Positions 1 to 7,600 of a stretch of DNA of 12,407 bases are shown here, in pieces (the stretch's first letter is position 1; the number at the start of each line of letters is the position of its first letter). The DNA comes from CAIQIA01 sp049317465 (GTDB lineage: Bacteria; Cyanobacteriota; Cyanobacteriia; PCC-6307; Cyanobiaceae): positions 1 to 12,407 of the forward strand of contig JBMOIF010000066.1 of the NCBI GenBank assembly GCA_049317465.1. Direction: 5' to 3'. The notes beneath the pieces are model-generated. The model was not told where the DNA came from. It made no database searches and saw only the letters and a list, made by a program, of their open reading frames with translations. A program made the position numbers and the translations under genes.

Positions 1-1850
1 CCCCCCACCAGCACCGTCATCTCCGGCGCACTCAGCCCCAGCAACTGGGCCTGGTCCACCAGCAGATGTTCGGCAGCCACGCGCATCGGCCCCTGCTGCC
101 AGTTGCGGAAGCCATCGGCCTGGGGCTCCATCACCGCAAACGACACCGCATCGGTCTGCTCCTGGCTGGCATCCATGCGCCCGGGGGTGAACGGCACCTC
201 CACGACCTGGCCTGCCGCGGCCGCCGCCTGCTCCACGCCCACGCCACCGGCCAGCACGATCAGATCCGCCAGGGACACCCGTACGCCGTCGCTGCGGGAG
301 GCATGGAACGCCTGCTGGATGCCTTCCAGGACCGCCAGGACCCGCTGCAGCTGGTCGGGCTGGTTCACGGCCCAGCTGTTCTGGGGGGCAAGGCGCAGCC
401 GGGCCCCATTGGCACCACCCCGCTTGTCGGAACCGCGGTACGTGGAGGCAGAGGCCCAGGCGGTGCTCACCAGATTGGCCACGCTCAGCCCAGAGGTCCG
501 CAGCTGCGCCTTGAGATCGGCAATGGCGGCAGCATCCACCAGGGGGTGATTCACCGCCGGAATCGGGTCCTGCCAGATCAGCTCGTCGGCCGGCACCTCA
601 GGGCCGAGATAGAGGCAGCGGGGCCCCATGTCGCGGTGGGTGAGCTTGAACCAGGCGCGGGCGAACGCATCGGCGAAAGCCTCGGGATGCTGGTGGAAAT
701 GCCGCGAGATCGGCTCGTAGATCGGATCAAAACGCAGCGACAGATCCGCCGTGGTCATCATCGGCGGATGCTTGACCCCGGGGCGGTGGGCGTCGGGGAT
801 CAGGTGCTCGTCGCGGCAGTCCTTGGCCTGCCACTGCCAGGCGCCGGCGGGACTCTTGATCAGCTCCCACTCGTAACCGAACAGCATGTCGAAGTAGCCC
901 ATGTCCCAGCGGGTGGGATGGGGTTTCCAGGCCCCCTCAATGCCGCTGGTCGTGGCATCGGCCCCCATGCCGCTGCCATGGCGGTTGCGCCAGCCCAGGC
1001 CCATCTCTTCCAGCGGTGCCCCCTCCGGGGCCGGGCCCACCAGCTCCTCGCTGCCGGCACCATGGGCCTTGCCGAAGGTGTGGCCGCCGGCGGTGAGGGC
1101 AACGGTTTCCTCGTCGTTCATCGCCATGCGGGCAAAGGTCTCGCGCACATCACGGCCAGACGCCACCGGGTCGGGTACACCATTGGGGCCCTCGGGATTC
1201 ACATAGATCAGGCCCATCTGCACCGCCGCCAGCGGGTTCTCCAGCTGGCGATCGCCGCTGTAGCGCTCATCGCCGAGCCAGGTGCGTTCGTTGCCCCAGT
1301 AGATGTCTTCTTCCGGTTGCCAGATGTCGGCACGGCCGCCGCCGAAGCCGAACGTGCGCAGCCCCATCGATTCCAGGGCACAGGTCCCGGCCAGAATCAT
1401 CAGATCGGCCCACGAGATGTGGTTGCCGTACTTCTGCTTGATCGGCCACAGCAGCCGGCGGGCCTTGTCGAGGTTGCCGTTGTCGGGCCAGCTGTTGATC
1501 GGCGCGAAGCGCTGGTTGCCGGTGCCGCCGCCGCCGCGACCATCGGCGGTGCGGTAAGTGCCGGCGCTGTGCCAGGCCATGCGGATGAACAGGCCGCCGT
1601 AGTGGCCCCAGTCAGCGGGCCACCAGTCCTGCGAATCGGTCATCAGCGCCATCAGATCGCGCTTGAGGCCCTGGTAATCGAGCTGCCGGAAGGCCTCGGC
1701 ATAATCAAAGTCGTTTCCCAGCGGATTGGCGGCCGGGCTGTGCTGATGCAGGATCGCCAGATTGACCTGCTGGGGCCACCAGTCGCGCGGCGACGGCCCC
1801 CGGCCCGCCACGGCGCCGTGATGGAAGGGGCACTGGCCGAGTTCAGTCAT
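1..1850 (-). CDS. katG: Catalase-peroxidase KatG, C-terminus cut by the window edge
   Basis: Bifunctional haem enzyme that breaks down hydrogen peroxide by catalase and peroxidase reactions. About 616 residues are present; family members run to about 720-750, so roughly the last 110-120 residues lie outside the window. The ATG at 1850 gives an N-terminus starting MTELGQCPFHHG, typical of the family. The distal haem pocket motif RMAWHSAGTYR has Arg90, Trp93 and His94. Tyr216 (in GLIYVNPEG) and Met242 (in RMAMNDEE) would complete the Met-Tyr-Trp adduct needed for catalase activity. The proximal haem ligand is His257 in TAGGHTFGKAHG, with the proximal Trp308 and an Asp near 369. The second, non-haem half begins around residue 400, and no frameshift interrupts the reading frame. 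The start is 34 bases after the stop of the 81-residue gene, so it could be the last gene of that operon. No clear Shine-Dalgarno site precedes it. Confidence 0.97.
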   Translation of the reverse strand, partial: MTELGQCPFHHGAVAGRGPSPRDWWPQQVNLAILHQHSPAANPLGNDFDYAEAFRQLDYQGLKRDLMALMTDSQDWWPADWGHYGGLFIRMAWHSAGTYRTADGRGGGGTGNQRFAPINSWPDNGNLDKARRLLWPIKQKYGNHISWADLMILAGTCALESMGLRTFGFGGGRADIWQPEEDIYWGNERTWLGDERYSGDRQLENPLAAVQMGLIYVNPEGPNGVPDPVASGRDVRETFARMAMNDEETVALTAGGHTFGKAHGAGSEELVGPAPEGAPLEEMGLGWRNRHGSGMGADATTSGIEGAWKPHPTRWDMGYFDMLFGYEWELIKSPAGAWQWQAKDCRDEHLIPDAHRPGVKHPPMMTTADLSLRFDPIYEPISRHFHQHPEAFADAFARAWFKLTHRDMGPRCLYLGPEVPADELIWQDPIPAVNHPLVDAAAIADLKAQLRTSGLSVANLVSTAWASASTYRGSDKRGGANGARLRLAPQNSWAVNQPDQLQRVLAVLEGIQQAFHASRSDGVRVSLADLIVLAGGVGVEQAAAAAGQVVEVPFTPGRMDASQEQTDAVSFAVMEPQADGFRNWQQGPMRVAAEHLLVDQAQLLGLSAPEMTVLVG

Positions 1851-1884
1851 GGCGGCACCAGGGATGGCGGGTCCTGACCCGACC

Positions 1885-2130
1885 CTAGGCAGGGTGATCG
1901 GCAGGGTCAGCAACTCCGCTCGCCACGAGCATGGGGCTGAGCTCTTCGGCCAGGGCCAGGCAGCGGTCCATCTCCTGCCAGAGCAGCTGGCGACGGTCGG
2001 CCGTGACCGCAAAGGAGCGGTGGTGCAGGTCGCGCGCCAGGTACCGCAACGCCTGATGGATGCGGCGCCAGTCGTCGGCGTCGAGCTGGGGCGGGTTCAG
2101 GCTCCCTTCTTCGGCGGGCCTCTCGTTCAT
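1885..2130 (-). CDS. Small hypothetical protein, 81 residues
   Basis: I do not recognise this family. The product is soluble and charged, with no membrane segment, signal peptide or cysteine pair. Residues ~18-65 look helical, with regularly spaced Leu, Arg and Glu (DDWRRIHQALRYLARDL, then a WQEMDRCLALAEEL stretch), so a small helical hairpin is plausible. The start ATG overlaps the stop of the FUSC-like gene as ATGA at 2127-2130, the usual sign of translational coupling. No independent ribosome site is visible. It ends in TAG 34 bases before the katG start. The tight overlap and G/C-rich wobble positions favour a real gene. Possible roles as a partner of the membrane protein or as a katG accessory rest on position only. 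Confidence 0.65.
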   Translation of the reverse strand: MNERPAEEGSLNPPQLDADDWRRIHQALRYLARDLHHRSFAVTADRRQLLWQEMDRCLALAEELSPMLVASGVADPADHPA

Positions 2131-2651
2131 GACACGTGCTGCAAATCGGGGGCCTGATCATCCCCATCCGTCCGTTCGTGCCAGAGCTGGGTGAGCGCAA
2201 CCGCGACGGCCGTTCCAATGCAGGATTCGGCAAAACGCAGGAGGGCGTTCAAGCCAGGGTTCAGCCGTGGATCGAGGCTTGACGTGACCATCACCACAAT
2301 CACGGTGATGGCAGCAAGGCGGGCGTGACCGGGAATCTTCACGGTCATGCAGAGCAGCACCGTCACAAAGATGGCCGCCGCCATTCCCAGAGGATGAAAC
2401 GGCAGGAGCGTCAGGTAGATGGCACTGGTGATCGCGCCGATCGCCGAACCCAGAATCCGCAGCGAGGCCGACGAAAATGTGTCCCGACGAGTGATCTGGG
2501 TCACCACAATCGCGGAAATGGCTGACCACAACCCGCCGATTTTCGGCAGATAACCGGGAAAGAGACTGGTGAACCAGAAGCCGGCCACATACGCCACCAG
2601 CGTCGCGACAGCGATCAGAAACGGAATGCGGATCGGCTGGTCTTGCTTCAT
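2127..2651 (-). CDS. FUSC-like (aromatic acid exporter type) inner-membrane protein
   Basis: Predicted polytopic membrane protein of 174 residues with six hydrophobic segments, including PFLIAVATLVAYVAGFWF, GLWSAISAIVVTQI, ILGSAIGAITSAIYLTLL, AAAIFVTVLLCMTV, AAITVIVVMVTSS and a final helix around ESCIGTAVAVALTQL. The RILGSAIGA motif and the late E-x-x-I/L-G-T-x-x-A motif are typical of FUSC/ArAE proteins, a family that includes aromatic-acid and fusaric-acid efflux proteins. Full-length members also carry a cytoplasmic domain; this one has only the membrane module. The ATG at 2651 places the first helix a few residues in. An in-frame GTG at 2717 would add 22 polar residues and cannot be excluded. 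It is divergent from the cytochrome gene and overlaps the 81-residue gene by 4 bases. The substrate cannot be inferred. Confidence 0.75.
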   Translation of the reverse strand: MKQDQPIRIPFLIAVATLVAYVAGFWFTSLFPGYLPKIGGLWSAISAIVVTQITRRDTFSSASLRILGSAIGAITSAIYLTLLPFHPLGMAAAIFVTVLLCMTVKIPGHARLAAITVIVVMVTSSLDPRLNPGLNALLRFAESCIGTAVAVALTQLWHERTDGDDQAPDLQHVS

Positions 2652-2759
2652 CCCTTGGAAAATGCGCACATCAAGATAGCTGTCGCAGCCGAAGTTGTCT
2701 CCCTCTCTGCGTTCCACCGGGGCTTAGAACTGGAGAACCATCCGCTGCCCCTCGCCCCG
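2652..2759. promoter_or_regulatory. Divergent intergenic region, presumed promoters for both sides
   Basis: This is the only spacer between the minus-strand FUSC/katG group and the plus-strand redox operon, so both promoters probably lie here. I cannot point to a convincing -35/-10 pair. On the minus strand, TATCTT about 25 bases upstream of the 2651 start is a weak -10 candidate. Open frames extend into the spacer on both strands (from 2643 on plus and 2717 on minus), so the true start codons decide how much of it is non-coding. Confidence 0.35.
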
Positions 2760-3365
2760 ATGGCCATGGCAGAGCCTCAGGACGGCACCGCCGCCCCACG
2801 CCCCCCCCTCCACAGTCCGTTGTGGACCCGCACCTTCCATGGGCTCGACATCGTGGTGCTGCTGGTGATGGTGGGCAGCGGTCTGCAGATCTACAACGCC
2901 AACCCGGTGTTCGGCGGACGGGGCGGCGCCACGATCCCCGATCTGTTCACCCTGGGGGGATGGCTGGCGGGTGGACGCCATTGGCACTTCGGCTTCATGG
3001 GGCTTTACGCCCTCAACCTCGGCATCTGGATCGTCCTGCTCTGGAGCCGTCGCCACCGGCGGCTTGCCCAGCTGGGGGATGTCTCCACCCTGGGCCAGAG
3101 CCAGAGTGCGCCGAAGCGACGGATCGCCGCCCATCGCCTCACCTACACCCTGATGTTGGTGGTCCTCGCGTTCAGCCTGATCACCGGCCTGGCGATGTAC
3201 AAACCCGCCTCGCTCTGGTGGTTGTCAGGGCTGTTCGGCAGCTGGCAGATCCTGCGGGTGTGCCACTTCGCCACGGTTCCCGCCATGCTCGCCCTGGTGA
3301 TCGCCCACGGTCTGATCTCCTGGAAGGTCGGTGGGTGGCGCCTGATCCGCACGATGTTCATCTGA
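2760..3365 (+). CDS. Four-helix b-type cytochrome (cytochrome b561 / hydrogenase b-subunit type)
   Basis: Predicted membrane haem protein of 201 residues acting as the quinone-side partner of the downstream molybdopterin lipoprotein. Four hydrophobic segments lie at about residues 26-46, 76-95, 127-147 and 169-188. Candidate haem ligands are His27 at the start of helix 1, His74/His76 at helix 2, and His169 and His183, spaced 14 residues apart in helix 4; this pattern matches di-haem b561 cytochromes of the Ni/Fe-hydrogenase and thiosulfate-reductase type. I chose the ATG at 2760 because the residues encoded upstream are not family-like. The frame is open back to an ATG at 2643, and ATG 2766 is also possible. 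No good Shine-Dalgarno site is near 2760; a GGAGAA lies ~23 bases upstream. The stop is 3 bases before the next gene. It is not MsrQ-like in layout. Confidence 0.85.
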   Translation: MAMAEPQDGTAAPRPPLHSPLWTRTFHGLDIVVLLVMVGSGLQIYNANPVFGGRGGATIPDLFTLGGWLAGGRHWHFGFMGLYALNLGIWIVLLWSRRHRRLAQLGDVSTLGQSQSAPKRRIAAHRLTYTLMLVVLAFSLITGLAMYKPASLWWLSGLFGSWQILRVCHFATVPAMLALVIAHGLISWKVGGWRLIRTMFI

Positions 3366-3368
3366 GCA

Positions 3369-4070
3369 ATGGCCTCCGAAACGCACGCCCCCAGCAGCTC
3401 TGACGACAACCCGTTCCGGTTCGGACGCCGCCAGCTGCTGCAGGGCGGGCTCGCCGCCGGCGGGGGGCTGATGCTGGGTGGCTGTGGCCTCAATGAACGC
3501 ATCGAACCCTGGCTGCTCAGCAAGGGGCCGGTGCCGGAATTCAGCCGCCATCAGATCCAGCCGGAGCAGCTGCTGATCAACAGCTTCAACGGCCAGCCCA
3601 ACCTTGATCCCGCCACCTACCGCCTGAGCGTGGGCGGCCTGGTGGCCAGGCCCCTGCAGCTCGACCTGACGGCCTTGGCGGCCCTGCCGCAGCGGCAGTG
3701 CATCATCCGCCACGTGTGCGTGGAGGGCTGGTCGGCCATCGTCGCCTGGGGCGGTGTGCGGCTCGCGGATGTGCTGCAGCTGGCCAACGTCTCTCGGCTC
3801 GGGCACTACGTCACCTTCGATTCGGCAGACGGCTACTACGAAAGCTGGGACATGGCCTCGGCCCTGCATCCCCAGACCCTCTTGGTGACCCACATGAACG
3901 GTGATCCGTTGCCCGCTGCAAACGGTGCGCCGGTGCGCCTGGCAGCACCGATCAAGCTGGGATACAAAAACAGCAAGTGGGTCACAGGGATCCGGGTGGC
4001 ATCAACCCTGGAGGCCGATCGGAGGGGTTACTGGGAAGACAGGGGCTATGAGTGGTTCGCAGGTCTCTGA
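3369..4070 (+). CDS. Tat-exported molybdopterin-dependent oxidoreductase, lipoprotein, sulfite oxidase/MsrP fold
   Basis: Predicted single-domain molybdoenzyme of 233 residues. The N-terminus has a twin-arginine signal (Arg20-Arg21 in FGRRQLLQGG), a glycine-rich hydrophobic stretch and a lipobox-like LGGC with Cys39, implying Tat export and lipid anchoring on the outer face of the cytoplasmic membrane. Cys117, in RHVCVEGWSAIVAWGGV, matches the cysteine that ligates molybdenum in sulfite oxidase-fold enzymes. GAPVRL (187-191) and IKLGYKNSKWV (195-205) match conserved cofactor-pocket segments of the MsrP/YedY group. There is no dimerisation or haem domain. It sits 3 bases after a b-type cytochrome and its stop overlaps the next start (TGATG), so the three genes are one operon. 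MsrP repairs methionine sulfoxide in envelope proteins; whether this paralogue does is unknown, since its partner differs from MsrQ. Confidence 0.9.
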   Translation: MASETHAPSSSDDNPFRFGRRQLLQGGLAAGGGLMLGGCGLNERIEPWLLSKGPVPEFSRHQIQPEQLLINSFNGQPNLDPATYRLSVGGLVARPLQLDLTALAALPQRQCIIRHVCVEGWSAIVAWGGVRLADVLQLANVSRLGHYVTFDSADGYYESWDMASALHPQTLLVTHMNGDPLPAANGAPVRLAAPIKLGYKNSKWVTGIRVASTLEADRRGYWEDRGYEWFAGL

Positions 4071-4639
4071 TGGAACCACCACCCCTGCCCCCCTGGCGAT
4101 TGGAGCTGCGCAGGGCCCGTGATCGCGAAGGACGCGCCCCCCAGGCCCGCTGGCTGCAGCTGGCGACGGTGGCCGCCGATGGCAGCCCACGGGTGCGCAC
4201 GCTGGTGTTCCGCGGCTGGGCCGGGCCGGCGGCCCTCGATCTGCTCACCGATGCCCGCAGCGCCAAACCAGCCGACCTCGACCGCCAACCGGCCGTGGAG
4301 CTCTGCTGGCTGCTGCCCAGGGCCCGCCGGCAGTTCCGCCTGCGGGGGGAGCGGCACAGCCTGCCGCCCGAGGTCGACATCCAGGAACGCCTGCGGCACT
4401 GGCAGGCCCTGACCCCTGGCGGCCGTGCCGTCTGGGCCTGGCCCAGCCCGGGGGCACCCTTCGATTCCGACGCAACGTTCCCGACCGACCTGCCCGACGG
4501 GACGCCACCGCCCGACCAGCTGCTGCTGCTGCGCATCGACCTGGTGCAGGTGGAGCTCCTCGACCTCAACACCCACCCCCATCGCCGACGCCGCTGGCGG
4601 CAGCAGACCGACTGGACCGAGGAGGCGCTCAATCCCTGA
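4070..4639 (+). CDS. PPOX-type FMN flavoprotein (pyridoxamine 5'-phosphate oxidase-like)
   Basis: Predicted cytoplasmic flavoprotein of 189 residues with the split-barrel fold of pyridoxamine phosphate oxidases. The N-terminal half has the expected pattern: a PQARWLQLATV strand, DGSPRVRTLVFRGW (about 38-50), a loop with DARSAKPADL and then AVELCWLLPRARRQFRLRGE. The C-terminus ends in an Arg-rich strand, RRRRWRQQ. It most resembles the cyanobacterial Alr4036/Npun_F5749 group rather than true PdxH, whose C-terminal signature I do not see. The start is the ATG at 4070, which overlaps the previous stop as TGATG and has AGG 6 bases upstream; a GTG at 4052 is open but lies inside the previous gene. 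Its last 11 bases overlap the convergent ATPase gene. The substrate is unknown. Co-expression with a molybdenum/haem pair suggests a flavin redox step or cofactor role, by inference. Confidence 0.85.
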   Translation: MEPPPLPPWRLELRRARDREGRAPQARWLQLATVAADGSPRVRTLVFRGWAGPAALDLLTDARSAKPADLDRQPAVELCWLLPRARRQFRLRGERHSLPPEVDIQERLRHWQALTPGGRAVWAWPSPGAPFDSDATFPTDLPDGTPPPDQLLLLRIDLVQVELLDLNTHPHRRRRWRQQTDWTEEALNP

Positions 4640-7600
4640 AGGGCAGCACCACGCCGAGGCCCGTGCCGATGATGGTGGCGGCACCGGCCTGCAACAGTCC
4701 GAGGGGGCCCAGGGGGCGGCAGCCGAAGGCCTGGCTCAGCCCCGGCGTCTGCACCGTGGCCACCAGGCCCCCCAGCGAACCGAGGCAGGTCAGCAGGGTG
4801 AGGCCGTCGACGCGGCGGCTGGCCATGCCCTGGCCCAGCTGGGTGCCCACCAGCGTCAGCAGCCCCACGGTGTCGGCCGCCGACCGGCCGGCGGTGAGTG
4901 AGGCGAACGAGCGGGCGCTGGCGCTGGTGAGCGAGGTGATGGCGGCCGTCCGCAGAATCTCGCGGTCGAGGGTCTGGCCCAGGCTGGCGTCGGGGCCCTC
5001 GCGCAGCAATTCCTCGGGATCGAGCTGGCCCGGGGGCCGCATGGCGATCGCCAGGGCCGGCGCCACATCGGTGAGCAGGTTCATCAGCAGCAGCTGGCGG
5101 GTGTTGAGCGGCGATCGACCCTCGACCAGGCCGCTGAGCAGGGTGAAGCCGATCTCACCGAGGTTGCCCCCCACCAGCAGCCCCACCGCATCGCGGACCG
5201 ACCGCCACAGCGCCCGACCCTCGAGCACGGCCCGCACGATGGTTTCGAGCCGGCCGTCGGTGACGATGATGTCGGCGGCCGAGCGGGCGGCGTCGGTGGC
5301 GCGGGAGCCCAGGGCGATGCCCACCTCCGCACGACGGATCGCCGGCGCATCGTTGGCCCCGTCGCCCGTCATCGCCACCCGCTGGCCCGCCTGCTGCAGC
5401 GCCCTCACCAGCCGCAGCTTCTGCAGCGAGGTGACCCGGGCGAACACCGAGGCCGACAGCACCGCCTGCGCCAGGGTGGCGTCATCCATTGCCTCGAGCA
5501 TCGGGCCGGTGAGAACGGTGCCGTCGCTGGGCAGGGCGAGCTCCGCCGCGATCGCCATCGCCGTCGCCGGGTGGTCGCCGGTGATGATCTTCACCGCGAT
5601 GCCGGCCCGCTGCAGATCCACCAGGGCCTGCTTCGCCGTGGCGCGGATGGGATCGGCCAGCCCCACGAAACCGACGAATTCGAGATCGCACACCTGGTCG
5701 TCGGCCAGGCCAGCTGTGTCGTCGATGACCCGCCGGGCCACCGCCAGCACCCGCAGTCCCCGCCGGGCCAGATCCCGGGCGATGGCCTCGAGCCGCTTGC
5801 GGCCCACCGCATCGATCGGCACCGGTCCGATCGCCGTGCGTTCGCGGTTGCTGGCCGCCAGCACGATCTCCGGCGAGCCCTTGACGCAGAGCAGACAGCG
5901 ACCCTTGCGGCGGCCCAGGCTGGCGTGATAGCCGCGGGCGGGCTCGAAGGGAAGCGTGGCCAGCCGTTCCCAGCCCTCGCCGCTCACGCCGACCCGAAGG
6001 GCGCCCTCGCGCAGGCCCCGATCGGTGGGATGGGCCAGCGGTCTGCCGGCTTCCGGGGTCGGGGTGGCCCACAGGGCCACGCGCAGCACCCGCAAGCCGG
6101 CACGGTCCAGCGGCTCCAGAGCCATGGTCCGCTGGCCGTCCGACACCTCCACCAGGGCGATGCGACCCGAGGTGAGGGTGCCGGTCTTGTCGAGGCAGAT
6201 CACGGTCACCCGCCCCAGGGATTCGATGGCCCGTGGGTTGCGCACGAACACCTTCTCGCCCGAGAGCCGCCCCGCTGCGGCGAACTGGGCCAGGCTCGCC
6301 AGGATCGGCAGCCCCTCCGGCACCGCCGCCACCGCCAGGGCCACCCCCTCCCCGAGGGCGGTGCGGGGATCCCGCTGGCGGACCAGGGCCGAGAGCAGCA
6401 CCGCCAGACCGCTCAGGGCGGCGATGGGGGCCGTGAGTTCGGTGAGCGACTGCAGCCGGCCTTCGACACCGCCGGCGCCGGTGACGGCACCCACCGCCGC
6501 CAGGCCGCGGCGGGCTTCGGTGGCTTCGCCAACGGCAACGACCACCGCCGTCGCCGTGCCCGACACCACGGTGGTCCCGGCATGGACCATGGAGGTGCGC
6601 TCGGCCAGGGCCCCAGCGGCGCAGGCCTCCGGACCCTTGGCGACGGGGAAGGATTCGCCGGTGAGCACCGATTCATCCACCTGCAGCCCAACGGACGTGA
6701 GGATCCGGCCATCGGCCGGCACCACCTCGCCAGTCTCCAGCTGGATCCTGTCACCGATCACCAGCCGGCTGGCATCGATCCGCTCCACCGCCCCGCCGCG
6801 CTTCACCCAGGCCGGCGCGGCGGTGCGCTGCTGCAGGGCCGCCACCGCCTGCTCGACCCGGCGCCGCTGATCGGCGCCGATCAGGGCGTTGACACCCACG
6901 ACCCCGACGATCAGGGCGGCATCGACCGGAGAGGACAGCAGCGCCGAGAGGCCGGCGCCGATGGCCAGCACGGGCACCAGGGGGTTGTCGAGCTCCTCCA
7001 GCAGCAGACGGCCCAGGGGCCGGCGCCGTGGCGCCGGCGTGGGGTCCGGCGGGCGTCCGTTGGCCGCGACGCCGAGCCGCTCCAGCACCTCGGCCACCTC
7101 CAGGGCATGCCAGGGCACGGGGTCGACGGCGGGCTGGGGCGGGGTGCCATCGAGCTGACGGGCCAGCCGCAGGCCGTTCCCCATGGCGACCACAGCCAGC
7201 AGATGCGACGCCTGGTTGACGGCAACCGTGGTGGAGGCGTTCACCCCCTCCAACCCCAGGGCCAGACCCACCACCGCCGTGACCAGAGAGGCCTGGATGC
7301 CCTGGCGGGCGCAGCGCCGGGCGGCCGCGCAGGCCGGCAGCAGCAGCCAGGCCGCCTCCAGAGCGCCCACGCCCACATCGGCGGCGGCGATGGCCGGCCC
7401 ATCGGCCTCGGCCAGCACCATCACCCCGTGGCCGTCGGCCTGCAGCGACAGCACCGCGGCAACCGCGGCCTCCCCCGGATCCACCGCCACCACCCGCAGG
7501 GGTCCCGCCGCGCGGGCGGCGGCCTGCAACGCCGGGCCCCAGGGGCCGGCGAGCAGGGCGCGATCGATCACCAGAGCGTCAATGCGATCCAGCCGCTCCA

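Noticed and set aside
66..1877. Plus-strand open frame of 603 codons opposite katG
   Set aside because: Its translation is rich in Gly, His, Arg and Gln with no domain, and the opposite strand encodes an intact KatG with all catalytic residues. It is an antisense shadow of GC-rich coding DNA.
2643..2759. N-terminal extension of the cytochrome to the ATG at 2643
   Set aside because: The extra 39 residues would overlap the FUSC-like start, do not resemble the family, and no ribosome site precedes them. The start at 2760 is preferred but not certain.
2822..3403. Alternative plus-strand frame of 193 codons over the cytochrome gene
   Set aside because: The overlapping frame from 2760 gives four proper membrane helices with haem-ligand histidines, while this frame gives Arg/Pro-rich sequence with no structure.
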